From Carettochelys insculpta (Eukaryota; Chordata; Testudines; Carettochelyidae), in NCBI RefSeq assembly GCF_033958435.1, contig NC_134138.1, forward strand, positions 78,044,298-78,108,297: a stretch of DNA of 64,000 nucleotides, in the 5' to 3' direction. Positions 10,088-21,021 of the stretch are shown in pieces. A model generated the notes under the pieces. It saw only the letters and a list, made by a program, of their open reading frames with translations, was not told the DNA's origin and did no database searches. A program made the position numbers and the translations under genes. Within the stretch, counting starts at the first letter, position 1, and the number at the start of each line of letters is the position of its first letter.

Positions 10088-10399
10088 CTCCACGCGGCCA
10101 CCAGTGAGCTGAGGGGCTGGAGAGAGCGTCTCTCAACCCCCCAGCTGATGGCCACCATGGAGGACCCGGCAATTTCGACGTTGCAGGACGTGGATCGTCT
10201 ACACTGTCCCTACTTCGACATTGAACGTCGAAGTAGGGCGCTATTCCTATCTCCTCATGAGGTTAGCGACTTCGACGTCTCGCCGCCTAACGTCGAAGTT
10301 AACTTCGAAATATCGCCCGACGCGTGTAGACGTGACGGGCGCTATTTCGAAGTTGGTGCCGCTACTTCGAAGTAGCGTGCACGTGTAGACGCAGCCACA

Positions 10400-11973
10400 G
10401 AGTGATGGGTGTGAAAGCCATAGATGGGTGTCACCCTTGAGATAATTTCTAGAGTAACCAGGAGGAAGCAGCAGTCTGATGACAAATGGAGGGCCCTGTG
10501 ACACTCAGCAGGCTCAGAAATTACTCTTTGTTTTCTATTGAAAATATATGCCATAGAAGTCATGGATAAAACTTGACAGCATGCTATGCACCAGAAGTCA
10601 ATAGATTATTGATGATTAGCTGTCATCTTAATATCTGACCCTATTTACAATGCACAATAACAGGGAACATATAGTGGCAGAAATGCAGCAAGTGACACGT
10701 TTTTTCCTTTATCAAATCTGGATGTGATGAACGACAGAGATGCAGAAAGAACTCACCGCTTTCAGTTTCAAAAACAAACAAAAACAAACAAAAAAAGTGT
10801 TATGGAAACTCATATAAAATTTAACAGGGATTAAAAACCATTTAGGATTTGCTAAATATTGAAAAGGGACTTATATAAATCTCTTTGAAATTGAATAAAA
10901 TGGATAATGAAATACTTTATAATTTTTGACTGTCCTCTGACATTTAATTTAATAGAGAGCTGAGCAATAGTATTTTTGGGGTTGATTTATAAATTCCATA
11001 TTTTTCCCCTCAAGAATTATGTCCCATTTAATAGACCTTGAGGAACAAAATGTTCTAAAATGAAGTTTCACAATTGCAAACCAATTTTTCACTTTGAAAC
11101 AACATTAAAATAGGCTTTACTCTAAATCATGAGCAGTAGTGTGTATGCATTTGCACTCGCCTTCTTTGTATCCCAAAACTCAATATCTGTGCAGTCTGTG
11201 GATTGTGTACTTCCATGCCTTGTCTACACAGGATATGAGTTGGATACAGCTGCCCTCTGCAGATCATGGCTCTTTAGCTGAAGCTGAGAGGAGTCATGCC
11301 TTTAGCCACGGAGGGGTCTGCTTCTGTTAGTGGTGTGTCAGCCAGCATAATAATTGTCACATTTGTACAAGGCCAGTTAGGACAAGAGGCATTTAAAGTG
11401 CTGGAAAGTGACGGTAATGTAGAGGCTTGTCTACACAATGTGGTGACACACACTGGAAGGGTGCAATTGCAGAGTGCTCTAAAATGCTCTGCTGTCCCTG
11501 CCGAGTTCAGACGCTGTTGACATACTATAGAAGGTGCCTTGTGTCTGCTGGTATAGTCCTGCCTGAAAAAGAACAGGTTGCAGCTCCATGATCCAGCATA
11601 GTTAGACCCTGACGGATTTCAAACAAGAGAATTTGCTGGTCCAGGGGGATCCCAGGTCTTCTGCTCCAGGCAGTCCCAGTTTCACACTCCCCCAGGCTCT
11701 GGCAGAAGCTCCTTGTGATTGCCAGGGGGCTCTGGTCCAATGCTGCCGTGGGGCAAACAGGAGTTCTGGCTCTAGCCCTGTGCTGCTGAAATACAGGCAG
11801 AGAGCTCCAGCCCCACACTGTTGCAGAGCAGTGTGGAGCTCTGGCCCCAGTCAGGCTGCCGGCACTGCCCCAACAACAGCCTGTGACCCACAGATGCTAG
11901 TCTGGTCCCAGTCCTAGGTCTCTGGTCCTGGAACATCCACGGTTCTGTAGGCCCACAGATAGGGCTGGAGTAG
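10400..11973. other. No gene recognised
   Basis: AT-rich unique-looking sequence to about 11500, then a more GC-rich block (11530-11960) with scattered short frames that have no domain I can name. Likely old repeat debris. Confidence 0.5.
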
Positions 11974-12157
11974 GGGAGGGATATCTTAGTGGTTTGAGCA
12001 TCAGCCTGCCAAGCTCAGGGTTATGAGATCAACCCTTGAGGAGGCCCTTTAGTGATTGGGGTAAATAGATGTCATGGAAGGTGCTTGCTCCTGCCAAAAA
12101 GGTAGTGGACTGAATTAGACAATCTCCTGAGGTCCCTTCAAGCTCTAGGAGACGTGT
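11974..12157 (+). mobile_element. tRNA-derived SINE with CR1-like tail
   Basis: The head reads like a tRNA with polymerase III promoter boxes: A box around 11982-11997 (TTAGTGGTTTGAGCATC) and B box around 12019-12035 (GGTTATGAGATCAACCC). The tail (12105-12157) contains 'aatctcctgaggtccctt', which resembles a CR1 3' region, the arrangement known from turtle tRNA-derived SINEs that borrow CR1 machinery. B-box substitutions suggest it is old and inactive. Confidence 0.75.
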
Positions 12158-12434
12158 GCATGAGAGTACTGGATTAAAGAGGTACAGCCTGTACTAGGTT
12201 ACCATGGTCAAGGTGCCTTTTAAAGCTAGTCAGCAGCATCTGCATGCATTCTAGAGCACTCGAGAGTGTTCTGTAGTTTGCACCCTATAGGGCACATTGC
12301 TGAAGCTTTTCTGTGGTGGAGTAGGCTAGTAATTAGTAAATCAAAGAGAATATCTAAGATAGTGTGACAGTTTTAGCTGGGGACAATCTGGACAAATGTG
12401 TAAATTTTGTCCCTGTAGGGCCTAGGCTCAAGTC

Positions 12435-14050
12435 CTAAAGGAACTTAAAGAGTGGTAGGTTACAGGTGCTAGAGAAATAGGTATAGTTTACATTTTGAAA
12501 GGGGTAGTCAGGTGGCCAAAGGCACACTCCATGGGGTTGTGTGCCCAGCAAAGGCAGCTGTTGAACAGCTCTTGTATGCGGTCTGGGTGGCCTGTGTATG
12601 GCTGCATAAACCAGGGCTGCTGGGGGTACAACAGGTTGCCCACTGAGCATAGGGACATGGTGACATTCCCAACCATAATCTCCTAGTGGGGGGATGTAGG
12701 TCCCCACTTCCATCCTGCAGCAGAGGCCAGAACTCCAGAAGACCCATACATCATGGTCTGGGCCCAACCAGCTCATGTAAATATCCATAAACTGGCCTGT
12801 ATGATCCACCACGGCCTGCAACATGATGGAGCGGTAGCCCTTCCAGTTGATGTAGCAGGTGTGGTCCGTGAGATGCATGGGCATGTGAGTGCCATCAATG
12901 GCACCAAAGTAGTGTGAGAAGCTGAGGGCAGTGAGCATGGTTATGGCTGCATCCAGGTCCCCAACATGGATGACCCTCCAGAGCAGCAGTGCATTGATCG
13001 CCCTCACAAACTGCAGGGGATAGAGAGCAGAAACACTCATGAGTGCATGAACAGGTGCCCCTGGCCCCAGGGGGCTCCCCTGCTCCCGCTTCTGGCATCT
13101 GTCTCTCACAGGGGGCCTGTGTGGAGGTGGTGTGTCATGGTCTCCCAGGGCTAGGCCTCCCCACTCCCCTGGCCTGCCCACTCGCAACCTTGACTCTGGC
13201 CCACGAGGGCCCACCTTGCCCAGGAGCCCCTTCCCACCTCCCTGTCCTGGGCCAGCAAGCTAAGTGTGCCTTACCTCAAGGAGGAGAGCTCTGATGATCA
13301 ACTTGCCCAACCCAAATTGCTGCCCCATGGAGCAGTAGCTGTCCCGGGTTCCTGCTTCCACATGGCAATACCTACATGCTTCTTGAGGGGCAGGGCAGTC
13401 TGCATGAGGGTGTCATGTCATTGGAAGGCAGGCATGACCCAGTTGCAGAGCTCCAGAAATGTGATCTTCCACATACAGAAATTTTGGAGCCATGGCATGT
13501 CATCCCACTAGCCCAGGAGCAGCCGGTCCCACTAGTTGGAGCTGGTTGAGTAGCTCCAGGGGTGCTAGATCACCTGAAGGGTGCAGCTGGGGTCCTGGTG
13601 GGTTTGGGCTCCTCAGCCCCGGTGGCAGGTCTGTCCCACTGGAGGAGCTGGAGGACAGCTGGAATGATGGTGGATGCAGTGCCAGAGTTGCTGTGGGTCT
13701 ATGGTTGTGATCAAGTACCTTGTAGTCCCTGCACTGTCTCTGCTGTGCTGTATGCAGCAAGGCAGGCCTCAGTATGTTCAGGGGGTGAGTGTTTGGAAGG
13801 GGCCTTTTAACGGAGTGTGAGGCCAGAGCTCCTAGAAGGGCTTACTGGCCATGTGAACCTGCCCTCAGCATTTTCTGCCCTGTTCTTTTGAAACAGCAGC
13901 CAGGGCTGTGTGGCTGCTGTCTTTCGAAAGAGCAGATCAATCTTTCAGTCTGCTTTCTGTGTGCGGCTGTGATCTTTTGAAAGAAGCTTTTTCGGAAAAG
14001 ATCTTCCAAAAGGACTTCTTTCAAAGGGCCACTATAGTGTAGATGTAGTC
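12435..14050 (-). mobile_element. PIF/Harbinger copy E5, 3' truncated (TTTCGAAAG subfamily)
   Basis: Minus-oriented degenerate Harbinger. The 5' terminus is at about 14050 (plus strand TAGTGTAGATGTAGTC). The subterminal region has TTTCGAAAG/TCTTTCAAAAG motifs, as in the MITEs at 30471-30896 and 37371-37812, placing it in a different subfamily from E1. The TTAAAAGGCCCC box is at about 13796-13818. Transposase remains lie at 12500-13560; the Myb gene and 3' terminus are absent. Confidence 0.7.
12500..13560 (-). pseudogene. HARBI1-like transposase pseudogene (E5)
   Basis: Exon 1 remains run about 13560-13275 (donor GTAAGG at 13274-13269), damaged by stops and indels. Exon 2 starts at 13010 after TCCCCTGCAG and reads FVRAINALLLWRV, then GAIDGTHMPM, YINWKGYRSIMLQAVVDH and DVWVFWSSGLCCRMEVGTYI before frameshifting around 12680. 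The second conserved block (GSTHDARVF in E1) is GPDHDVWVF here, so the acid is kept. The frame decays before the conserved Glu. Not expected to be functional. Confidence 0.75.
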
Positions 14051-14058
14051 AGAAAGCT

Positions 14059-14094
14059 CTTTCTTTCTTTCTTTCTTTTTCTTTCTTTCTTAGA
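14059..14094 (+). repeat. (TTTC)n microsatellite
   Basis: About eight TTTC units with one interruption, immediately after the E5 terminus. Confidence 0.85.
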
Positions 14095-15061
14095 TTAGCT
14101 TAGGTTCAAGAGGTTTGTAGCCACTTACCTAAATGAATATGGAGAAAGCAGAAATACTATGAAAGGAGTTAGATCTATTATTTACCTCATTATCTACAGT
14201 AGAAGAGAAGGACTCTTCTTACTAATTATTATACGTTGACCGAGCTATATAGCTGCTGGACTAGTACTTCTGCCTTGTCTTTCAGAAGCTGTCCTTGAAA
14301 ATACAACATTTCTTCCATTTGCCTTTCTCTTTAAACAAAAGTTGGAGAACTGCACTCTCAGGAATAATAGGCTACAATATCCCACAATTGCCTTAAATAA
14401 AATAACCCTATTCAGAAATAAAATGGGTAAAAATTATCTTTATGGGGAGGGTAAATGCAAAAATGTGACAGGCAGATTTTGAATGACTGCCAATGACAGA
14501 TAAAGCACTCTTTCTAAAGAACTATTTTGTACAGCTTTTAAATTTACAAAGAGACTTCCTGGTGCCTGTGGTGAAAATAATGTGTATGTTCATTATTTGA
14601 TAAATTCAAATGGTATTTCATCATTTTAGTAGGAAGAGTGGGTTATTGCTCAGTTACTAATGTGCTAGAGTATAAGAATTGAAAATTGTCAGAGCTTTAA
14701 TCCCCTGGATTAATTTAACTGAATTCTTTTCAAAAGGCTAGCACAGTTTTAGCAGGTGTTATTGGAGACAAAAATGTCCAAATTGAAGGGGGGAGGGAAC
14801 CCCAGTGGGGGAAGAGTAAATAAGAAATAGAATACCACACTGATTGTAGAATCCCCCAAAGGCTAGTTTTCATAAAGCATTTGAGAGCCTAACATACAGA
14901 ATTTTCAGGTTTAAATTATTATATTTCCAGAATTGTTCCCTGGATCATGATGCCATTTTTTCAGTCACAGATAGAGATTCATACACAGAAATTCCAGCTG
15001 ACACTAAGCAATGTTTTGTTTTCAGTCATCACTAAAATGGTTTCTTACTGTTCAACTCTTA
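14095..15061. other. No gene recognised
   Basis: AT-rich, without coding or repeat structure that I can name. Confidence 0.5.
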
Positions 15062-15481
15062 AGCTGTGTCAACACTACAGAGTTCTGAAGACAAAACTGG
15101 ACCATCCACACAACAAATACATTCTGTCAAGAATCTGTCAACAGACACAACAGTTTTCCCAGCAGAGTTCTGTCTTGACCGTACAAGACATAGCGCCTCT
15201 GTCAACAGATTCAGTCAACAAAAAGTAGTTTCAACGCTCTGGGGGGCACTCTGTTGACAGAGAGGGCTTCCGGTTCATTGGGCTGCCCAAGTTGCAGAGC
15301 TTCCAATTGGCTGTTCTGTCGACAGAAGGCTGAGCAGTCTGGCCACTCTCTGTCGAAAGAGGGCATTGAGTGGGGGAGCCTGTATTAGGTGTGGACATGT
15401 TATGTCCACAGAGAATTTGTTGGGAAATATCTGTCAACAGTGACTTCTGTCGAAAGAATTCTGTGGTGTAGACACAGCTTT
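15062..15481. mobile_element. MITE, TGTCGACA family (C), with TTA target duplication
   Basis: 420-bp non-coding element. Termini are (G)GCTGTGTCAACACTACAGA and, inverted, GCTGTGTCTACACCACAGA, with the outermost G and C mutated. It is flanked by TTA on both sides (15059-15061 and 15482-15484), the classical Harbinger target. The interior repeats CTGTCAACAG and CTGTCGACAG many times, matching 2366-2606, 18236-18503 and the end of E6. It has no protein-coding capacity and is presumably mobilised by a Harbinger transposase. Confidence 0.75.
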
Positions 15482-16508
15482 AGAGTTCACATGATCCAAA
15501 ATTTTTCAACATTTTTATGAGGAACTTGAAGCACCCTGTCACTTAAAGGAATGTCTAGGAATCTATTCAACTTGTATGCAATGTGTGCACATCCCATTGA
15601 CTTAAACAAAGGTCGCACATGTACAACTGAGAGGATTATTGTGCCCCTAGGAGAGTTATTAAATAATATATCACAATGGCCAGAAACACTGATCTAAACC
15701 CTCTATAATCAGCCCTTTGTTAAGTAGAGGTCTCATCAGTATGCTGTTTTTTACACCCTCCAATTTGATTTTAACAGAAATATCTGTGTGTTTTGATCAC
15801 AGTGAATTGGGCTGATCAGATATTTTAAAGTCCAAAAGATAACTTAAAAAATTCTAGTTATATATTTTTAAAAGAGGCTGGACCAGCTATATTTTCCTTG
15901 ATAGTACTGATATGACAGCTGTAACAAACTGGTACTCTGAAAGCTTCCCCAAAAAACCCTAAAAATTGAGGTTCTGAAGCAAATCTGACTTGAATGTTGA
16001 GGGTTTGCAAAAATCTTACCTTTTCTAGGAAGATTGGTGCTCAGTGTCCATTGGTCTATGGAGCAGTCTACTCCGTATTCAGAAACAATTTCCTTCTCAC
16101 CAGCAGCTTCCGATCACCTTTCCTCACTAAATTTTCTTCCTGTTATGTTCCTATGATATGATGTTGTTCCTTTAACATGATATCCCAAACCTGTGTGTGG
16201 AACTCCTGTAAAGAGTCTCCACACAAGCACAAAGGGTCATCAGAGCAGAGCAGTTCATAGATGATTGTCTGACTGAGAGATCGGGAGTAATTTCTCTGAA
16301 GTCTGGAATTACTATTTCTTCTTCAAGGAGTATCTCTGGAGGTGCTCCACTTTAGGTGTCTTGGTGCCTTGCACTTCTAACTGGAGATTTATAGCTGCGG
16401 TACCTCAGGTGGTTATGTATGAGTGGCAGCCAACTTGTTCCACTGCAAGTGATTAATTGGTGTGTGCTGTCAATCATGCCTCAGTTCCTGCTCTGCATTT
16501 CTGGCTAT
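15482..16508. other. No gene recognised
   Basis: AT-rich sequence with only short chance frames. Confidence 0.5.
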
Positions 16509-18237
16509 GGCTATGTCTACACTACATGATAAATTCAAATTGATTAATATTGATTTTGTAACTTTGGAATTAATAAATTCGATTTTGACTCTCCTCACCT
16601 CCCCACGTTCTCTTCACAAAGCTGACTTCTTGATGCCACACTCAACTGGCAAACATTGACTGTTGCAGTAGTTCATTGTGGGAACCTATTCCACAGTTAC
16701 CTCATCCCTGTAGCATTCTGGGTATGCTGGTTGGTCTTCGACATCATCTTCTCACATTGCTTTTTCCTCATTCCCCTCCCATGGTAAGCAAATGTCTATT
16801 TTTCCCATAGAAGGAAGGAAAAGTAGGGCATCCATATAGACGGCAAAAAAGTTTACAAAAATCTCTTCTGTAGCTGAATTCTCACAGGCCATCCACTGAG
16901 TATCCCCCTTCCCATGATTACATCTGATCCCAGAAAATAATACAGGGACTCTGAAAAGCTTGACGAAAGAGAAGATAGGAAAGCTTTTGAAAAAAGAGTT
17001 ACCGAGCGAAAGGTCTTCGGCTTTCTGGTGCGCTATAAGGCTCCTGTGGACAGGCTGTGTTCTCAACTAGCCATCCGCTGAGTGCCCGGTCTCCCATCAT
17101 TGCATCTGATCCCTGAAAATAATACAGGGATAGATTGTATGCTCAAAGTTAGAAGGAAGAGGATAGAAAAGTCTAGGAAAAAAGATCATTGTCTTCCCTC
17201 TTCACTACACAGACATTGCCAACATGGGGAATGGAGGTGAAATCTCATACACTGAACTTACAATGGAAACAGGAATCTCAAAGTCCCTCCCAGGTGTGGG
17301 GTTTATTTTTTGGGGGGAGGGGCCAAAGCATGAAGACAGATAGGAAATGTTAGCGAAAATATTTTATAACAGAAATATCAAACCAGCAGGTAGGTATCTG
17401 CAATGGACAACAAGCCCCTAAAAATATTTTTGGTGGGGGCAGGCCTGCTGTGGTCTGCGGCTGCAGAGCCTGTTGAAATGCTGAAGTAGTTGAAGCGGTC
17501 CTCCCGAGTATCTTAGCCACAGGGGGAGACTTTCTCCTGGCAGCAGCAAGCCCCCAAAGTTATTTCCTGCCTGGGGAGACTTCTCCCAGTGGCATCAAGC
17601 CCATTAATATATTTTTGGTTGGGGGGGCAGTTGCTAGGAGTGTGAGGGGGGTTCAGAGAGGGGCCAATTGAAGTAGCCCCCCCCAAATATCTTAGCTGCT
17701 GGAGGGGGGCACTTCCTCCTGGTGGCTACAAGCACCCAAAATTCTTTCGTGCCCTTGGAGCCCTAAACGTGTGCAAGCTAGGACATGGCGCTGCCTGGTG
17801 GCACAGTCAGCACCAAACTGCAGGCACATAAAATAACCAGTGTAGAGCTAGAACCATGAACTCTGTGCTGTGGCTATGTGTAATGGGTAGATCTGTTCAC
17901 AGTGCTAATAGCAAAGAAAGACATTTCTCAGGCTCTCACACAAACATGACCCCATAGCCACAGGCTTCCTGGTCCCAGTTTGAAAATCACAGTCTTCCTG
18001 TTACCTAATTCCTGTGCAAGCCAGAGCAGACCACTGAGGGGTATTGTGGGTTACAAACAGGACATCTCTGGAGGTTAATAAATTTGACTTTAATAAATGG
18101 CGCTTCCACACTGACCTTTAATATCAATATTAGTGCTCCCTAAATTGAGCTAATGATATTCACAGTGAAGACAGTCATGGGGTAATATTGAGCCATCTGC
18201 CTTAAATATGAATTTATCTCGTAGTGTTGATGCAACC
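16509..18237. mobile_element. 1.7-kb non-autonomous DNA transposon with TAT duplication (family D)
   Basis: Left end GGCTATGTCTACACTAC then ATGATAAATTCAAAT; right end, inverted, GGTTGCATCAACACTAC then GAGATAAATTCATAT. These are terminal inverted repeats of about 32 bp, flanked by TAT at 16506-16508 and 18238-18240. The interior holds internal duplications: 'ccatccactgagtatccccc' near 16889 and a related copy near 17071, and blocks near 17410, 17590 and 17690 beginning with 'aatatatttttggttggggg'-like sequence. I recognise no transposase; the only reading frames are short. The termini match the Harbinger copies. Confidence 0.65.
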
Positions 18238-18503
18238 TATACCTACACTAGAAGCATCTGTCTTCAGAAATTACTGTTAGAAGAAATGCTCCGACAAAAC
18301 TTCTGTCGACAAATCGTGTCTACACATAAAAGTGGATCAATTGTTTGTTCTACTCTGTCAACAAATAGGTCCCCACAGCATCTACACGGCTTTTTTGTAG
18401 ACCGTTTATGTCAACAAAATGCATTTTGTGTGTAGAGGCTCCCTGAGTTTTGTTGACAAAACCCCAATTTAGTCTACAAAATTCAATAGTGCAGACCTAG
18501 CCA
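18236..18503. mobile_element. MITE, TGTCGACA family (C), abutting family D
   Basis: About 268 bp with ends CCTATACCTACACTAGAAGC and, inverted, GGCTAGGTCTGCACTAT. The interior has CTGTCGACA, CTGTCAACA and TGTTGACA repeats. It directly abuts the family D element, sharing a few border bases, so one probably inserted at the edge of the other. Confidence 0.55.
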
Positions 18504-18639
18504 TAGGTTTAGGGTGGAACACACAGCAGTTCCCATCTGCCCTTCAGGACTACCTAAGATAAGATTCCCTCTTTTCTTTAAATATTCATACCTCAGTTAT
18601 TTCTTCCCTTTTAATTATTCACAATTACTGACAGCCGTG

Positions 18640-19733
18640 TCCCATGGCCCAGGAGTGGAGGCTGCTGTTCGTGGGGGTAGAGGGCAGGGGCTTGGGGGCT
18701 GTAGTGTGGGAAGGATTCACTGTCTCCCCCTCTCTCATTACAGCTGCACTATCCAAGAGCCAGGCAAGCCCCCCCCCCACACACAGTCAGACAGCCCCAG
18801 GGGGAGCTGGAGCAGGCAGAACCAGTAGCAGTGCCCTTGAGAGATGGTACCCCGTCACCACCAGGTCATTCCCTTTTCCCCTCTCCACCTCTCCCTTCTC
18901 TCTCCCAGTGCAGGGTCTGCAGACTGGGGATGCCTTACCTGTATAAGTACAGCCCCTACAGTGGACCTCCCATCAACATACTGGTGGCCCATGGGCTGGT
19001 ACCTGTTGGGGTGGCCAGCTTCCACAGGGCTATTGCAACCCCCTTCTCGAAGAGGATGGCAGGCTGCATGTTGGTGTCCTGTTGTCGGAGGGCAGAGGTG
19101 AGCCAGATGAACAGCTTGAGAAATGTCTTCTTGTGCACCCAGAAGTTCAGTGTCCACTGCTGGTCACCACCATTGCCCCATGACCAGCTGGTCCCACCAA
19201 TTGGAGCTGGTGGCATACTGCCAGACCTGGCTGAGCAGCCAAGGGGGCAACAGCAGGCAGGGCACTGGACCACCACAGGCATGCTCCACAGACTGCCTTT
19301 CAGGGTCATCCCCCCAGATGCAGTGGAACACACCCATCAGGATCAGGGTGGGACTTTGTCCAGGGTGAGTTCTGGGGCTCCTCTGGCATGATCCGGCAAG
19401 AAGTGCTTCTCTCTCAAATGGCTAGGAAGCCCTGAAACAGCATTGCTGTCCCTCCAGGAGGTGTGCAAGCCTCATCAGGGAGCATGGGTCAGGGGACCCT
19501 TCAAGGGTGCATGTGGTCTGTGGTCCTGGAAGAGCTTGTCCTCCACATAAGCCTTACTTGTGGAGTTTTGGGGCTGGTTCTGTCAACAAACTGTCCGGAA
19601 CGTGTGGCTGCTTTCTGTCAACAAAGTGGATCAATCGTTATGTGTAGATATAATCTGTCAATGGAAGTTTTTTCTGGGAAATATCTTCTGACAGTAACTT
19701 CTGTCAAAAGAGGCTTCTCATATACGTGAAGCC
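18640..19733 (-). mobile_element. Internally deleted Harbinger copy E6
   Basis: Minus-oriented. The 5' terminus near 19733 is preceded by CTGTCAACA-type subterminal repeats (19575-19710), linking the TGTCGACA MITEs to a coding Harbinger. A TTGAAGGGTCCCC box on the minus strand lies near 19495-19515, then comes transposase exon 1 (19330-18956). Transposase exon 2 is missing. At 18735-18775 (plus) a fragment begins CATTACAGCTGCACTATCC, like exon 2 of the convergent Myb-like gene in E3b. The left boundary is uncertain. Confidence 0.6.
18956..19330 (-). pseudogene. HARBI1-like transposase exon 1 remnant (E6)
   Basis: Minus-strand frame with PAPIGGTSWSWGNGGDQQW, FLKLFIWLTSALRQQDTNM and GVAIALWKLATPTG, aligning with the exon 1 helix-turn-helix region of E2 (WERLVLGEWDDDHW and IAVWKLATPESY). 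The GEWDDDHW motif is altered and no catalytic exon follows, so it cannot encode an active enzyme. Confidence 0.65.
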
Positions 19734-20090
19734 TTCAGGTTTTGTTGTGAAGTTTTGGCTTGTGGGGTATTCTGCTCTCTCTCTCTCTCTGTCTTTGATA
19801 TATATTACAGAAAATACTTCACAGTGCATTACTCTTTCCTCCATTAGGGGATATATTTTAAGATTCCACCTAAATGAAGGACTTTCATGTTTACAGAGCA
19901 TATGCTGTGTGTGGGTACAGCCATTTCAAAGACAAGATTTTCTTTCAAATAATGAAAATGTAAATGAACAAGGCAGCTGAAAGAAACAAGAAATATTGTT
20001 GGCCCATATAATTTTTTAACATTTTAATTGCATTTCTTCATGAATATTTAGGATCTAAAATAAGAGGATTAATGACGTGTTGTTGAATTG
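19734..20090. other. No gene; short (CT)n run
   Basis: AT-rich sequence with a CT microsatellite of about nine units at 19771-19790. Nothing else recognised. Confidence 0.5.
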
Positions 20091-20186
20091 ACTGCTATAT
20101 AGAGGACAGTGATTAAAGCCCTTATTTCTTGGTCTACCTTCAATGGGGATGGAGAACAGTTAATCACTGCCCTCTATATAGCAGCC
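20091..20186. repeat. 26-bp inverted repeat around a 44-bp loop
   Basis: ACTGCTATATAGAGGACAGT at 20091 continuing GATTAA, and its near-perfect complement TTAATCACTGCCCTCTATAT at 20160 continuing AGCAG. Only a couple of mismatches in about 26 bp. It sits at the edge of the antisense CR1. Either a tiny foldback insertion or a hairpin; no function evident. Confidence 0.7.
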
Positions 20187-20739
20187 TTTTAAATATTTGA
20201 AGACTTACTATGTGACCACCTCAGTCGTCTTTTACGAAGAATAAACATGACCAGCTTTTTTAACTTTTCCTCATAGGTCAGGTTTATGATACCTCTTATA
20301 ATTAATGTTTCTGGTTCTCCAGGACTCTCTGGCTGTGTCTACACTAGCCAAACACTTAGAAATGTCCTATGAGCAGATGGGAGTAAGGGGACTTCTAAGT
20401 ACCCAGGGACATTTCGAAAAGGAGCCCTGTCTGGACAAGCCACACGGCGGCGAGCCGTGTCAATTTTGAAGTGCTGCGGCTGCCCTCATGCTAATGAAGC
20501 ACTGAATATGTATTTCAGCGCTTCATTAGTAAACTTCAAAATGGCCATTTGCATGGCCATTTCAAAGTTTTTGGCTAGCGTAAGCATAGCCTCTGCTATT
20601 TATATATGTCTTTCCTAAAGTGTGGTACCCACAATTCAACACAATATTCCAAGTGGTGTAATTACCTTCTCTATCTTACATACCACATTCTTATTAATAC
20701 ATCCCAGAATTATGTTAGCCTTTTTTGCAGATCCACCAC
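20187..20739 (-). mobile_element. Old CR1 LINE, antisense, first segment
   Basis: Plus strand reads the complement of CR1: 'ttttcctcataggtcaggtt' and, after the inserted MITE, 'taatacatcccagaattatg' then 'ttagccttttttgcag'. The element is interrupted by the MITE at 20331-20591 and then by E3; 'gactcata' at 25201-25208 and the stretch from 27833 continue it. Divergence is high, so it predates the Harbinger insertions. Confidence 0.7.
20331..20591. mobile_element. Deleted copy of the 436-bp palindromic MITE (family P1), TCT duplication
   Basis: Starts GGCTGTGTCTACACTAGCC and ends with the inverted terminus GCATAGCC, flanked by TCT on both sides (20328-20330, 20592-20594). It keeps the right arm and the centre but only a stub of the left arm compared with 43107-43542. 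It lies inside the antisense CR1, so it is younger. Confidence 0.8.
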
Positions 20740-20931
20740 AATAGCATCCACACATCCTCCAGGGCTGGTGCCGTCAACGTTCAACATCGATGTAGGAAAG
20801 CACTAAATTGAAATGGGCCCCCCAGGGGAGCATCTACACAGAAAAGCAGCCCCAATTGGAATAAGGGGGCTAGGAAAGCCTGCGGACAGTGTCACAGGGC
20901 ATACTAGCCCTTCCAGGGCTACAGCAAGCTG

Positions 20932-20951
20932 CTCCCTTAAAGAGTGTCTCC
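20932..20951 (+). promoter_or_regulatory. Promoter-like TTAAAG box of E3
   Basis: CTCCCTTAAAGAGTGTCTCC, 90 bp upstream of the transposase ATG at 21022; a diverged version of the box in E1 and E2. The CCCTTAAAG core is kept while the GGCCCC flank is not. Confidence 0.45.
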
Positions 20952-21021
20952 CAGGCACACTTGGCCTGCACAGCACAGGTCCACAGAGATGAGACCCACT
21001 TGCAGACCCCATGCACGCAGC

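Larger units (their letters stand above)
5196..10396 (+). mobile_element. PIF/Harbinger DNA transposon E1, full length (5.2 kb)
   Basis: A complete two-gene Harbinger element. The left end starts GGCTACGTCTACACGTGCA at 5196; the right end at 10396 is the inverted GGCTGCGTCTACACGTGCA. The 3-bp flanks are ACA on both sides (5193-5195 and 10397-10399), read as the target-site duplication. Subterminal regions are packed with short palindromes around CGAAATAG and CTTCGAAG. Inside are a HARBI1-like transposase (plus, 5539-7476) and a convergent Myb/SANT-like gene (minus, 9974-7902). It is GC- and CpG-rich compared with flanking DNA. Sequence, gene order and length match E2 (31394-36598), but the flanks differ, so the two are separate insertions. 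Confidence 0.93.

Noticed and set aside
11974..12060. A functional tRNA gene
   Set aside because: A and B boxes are present but the sequence continues into a CR1-like tail and does not fold as a full tRNA by eye; it fits a SINE.
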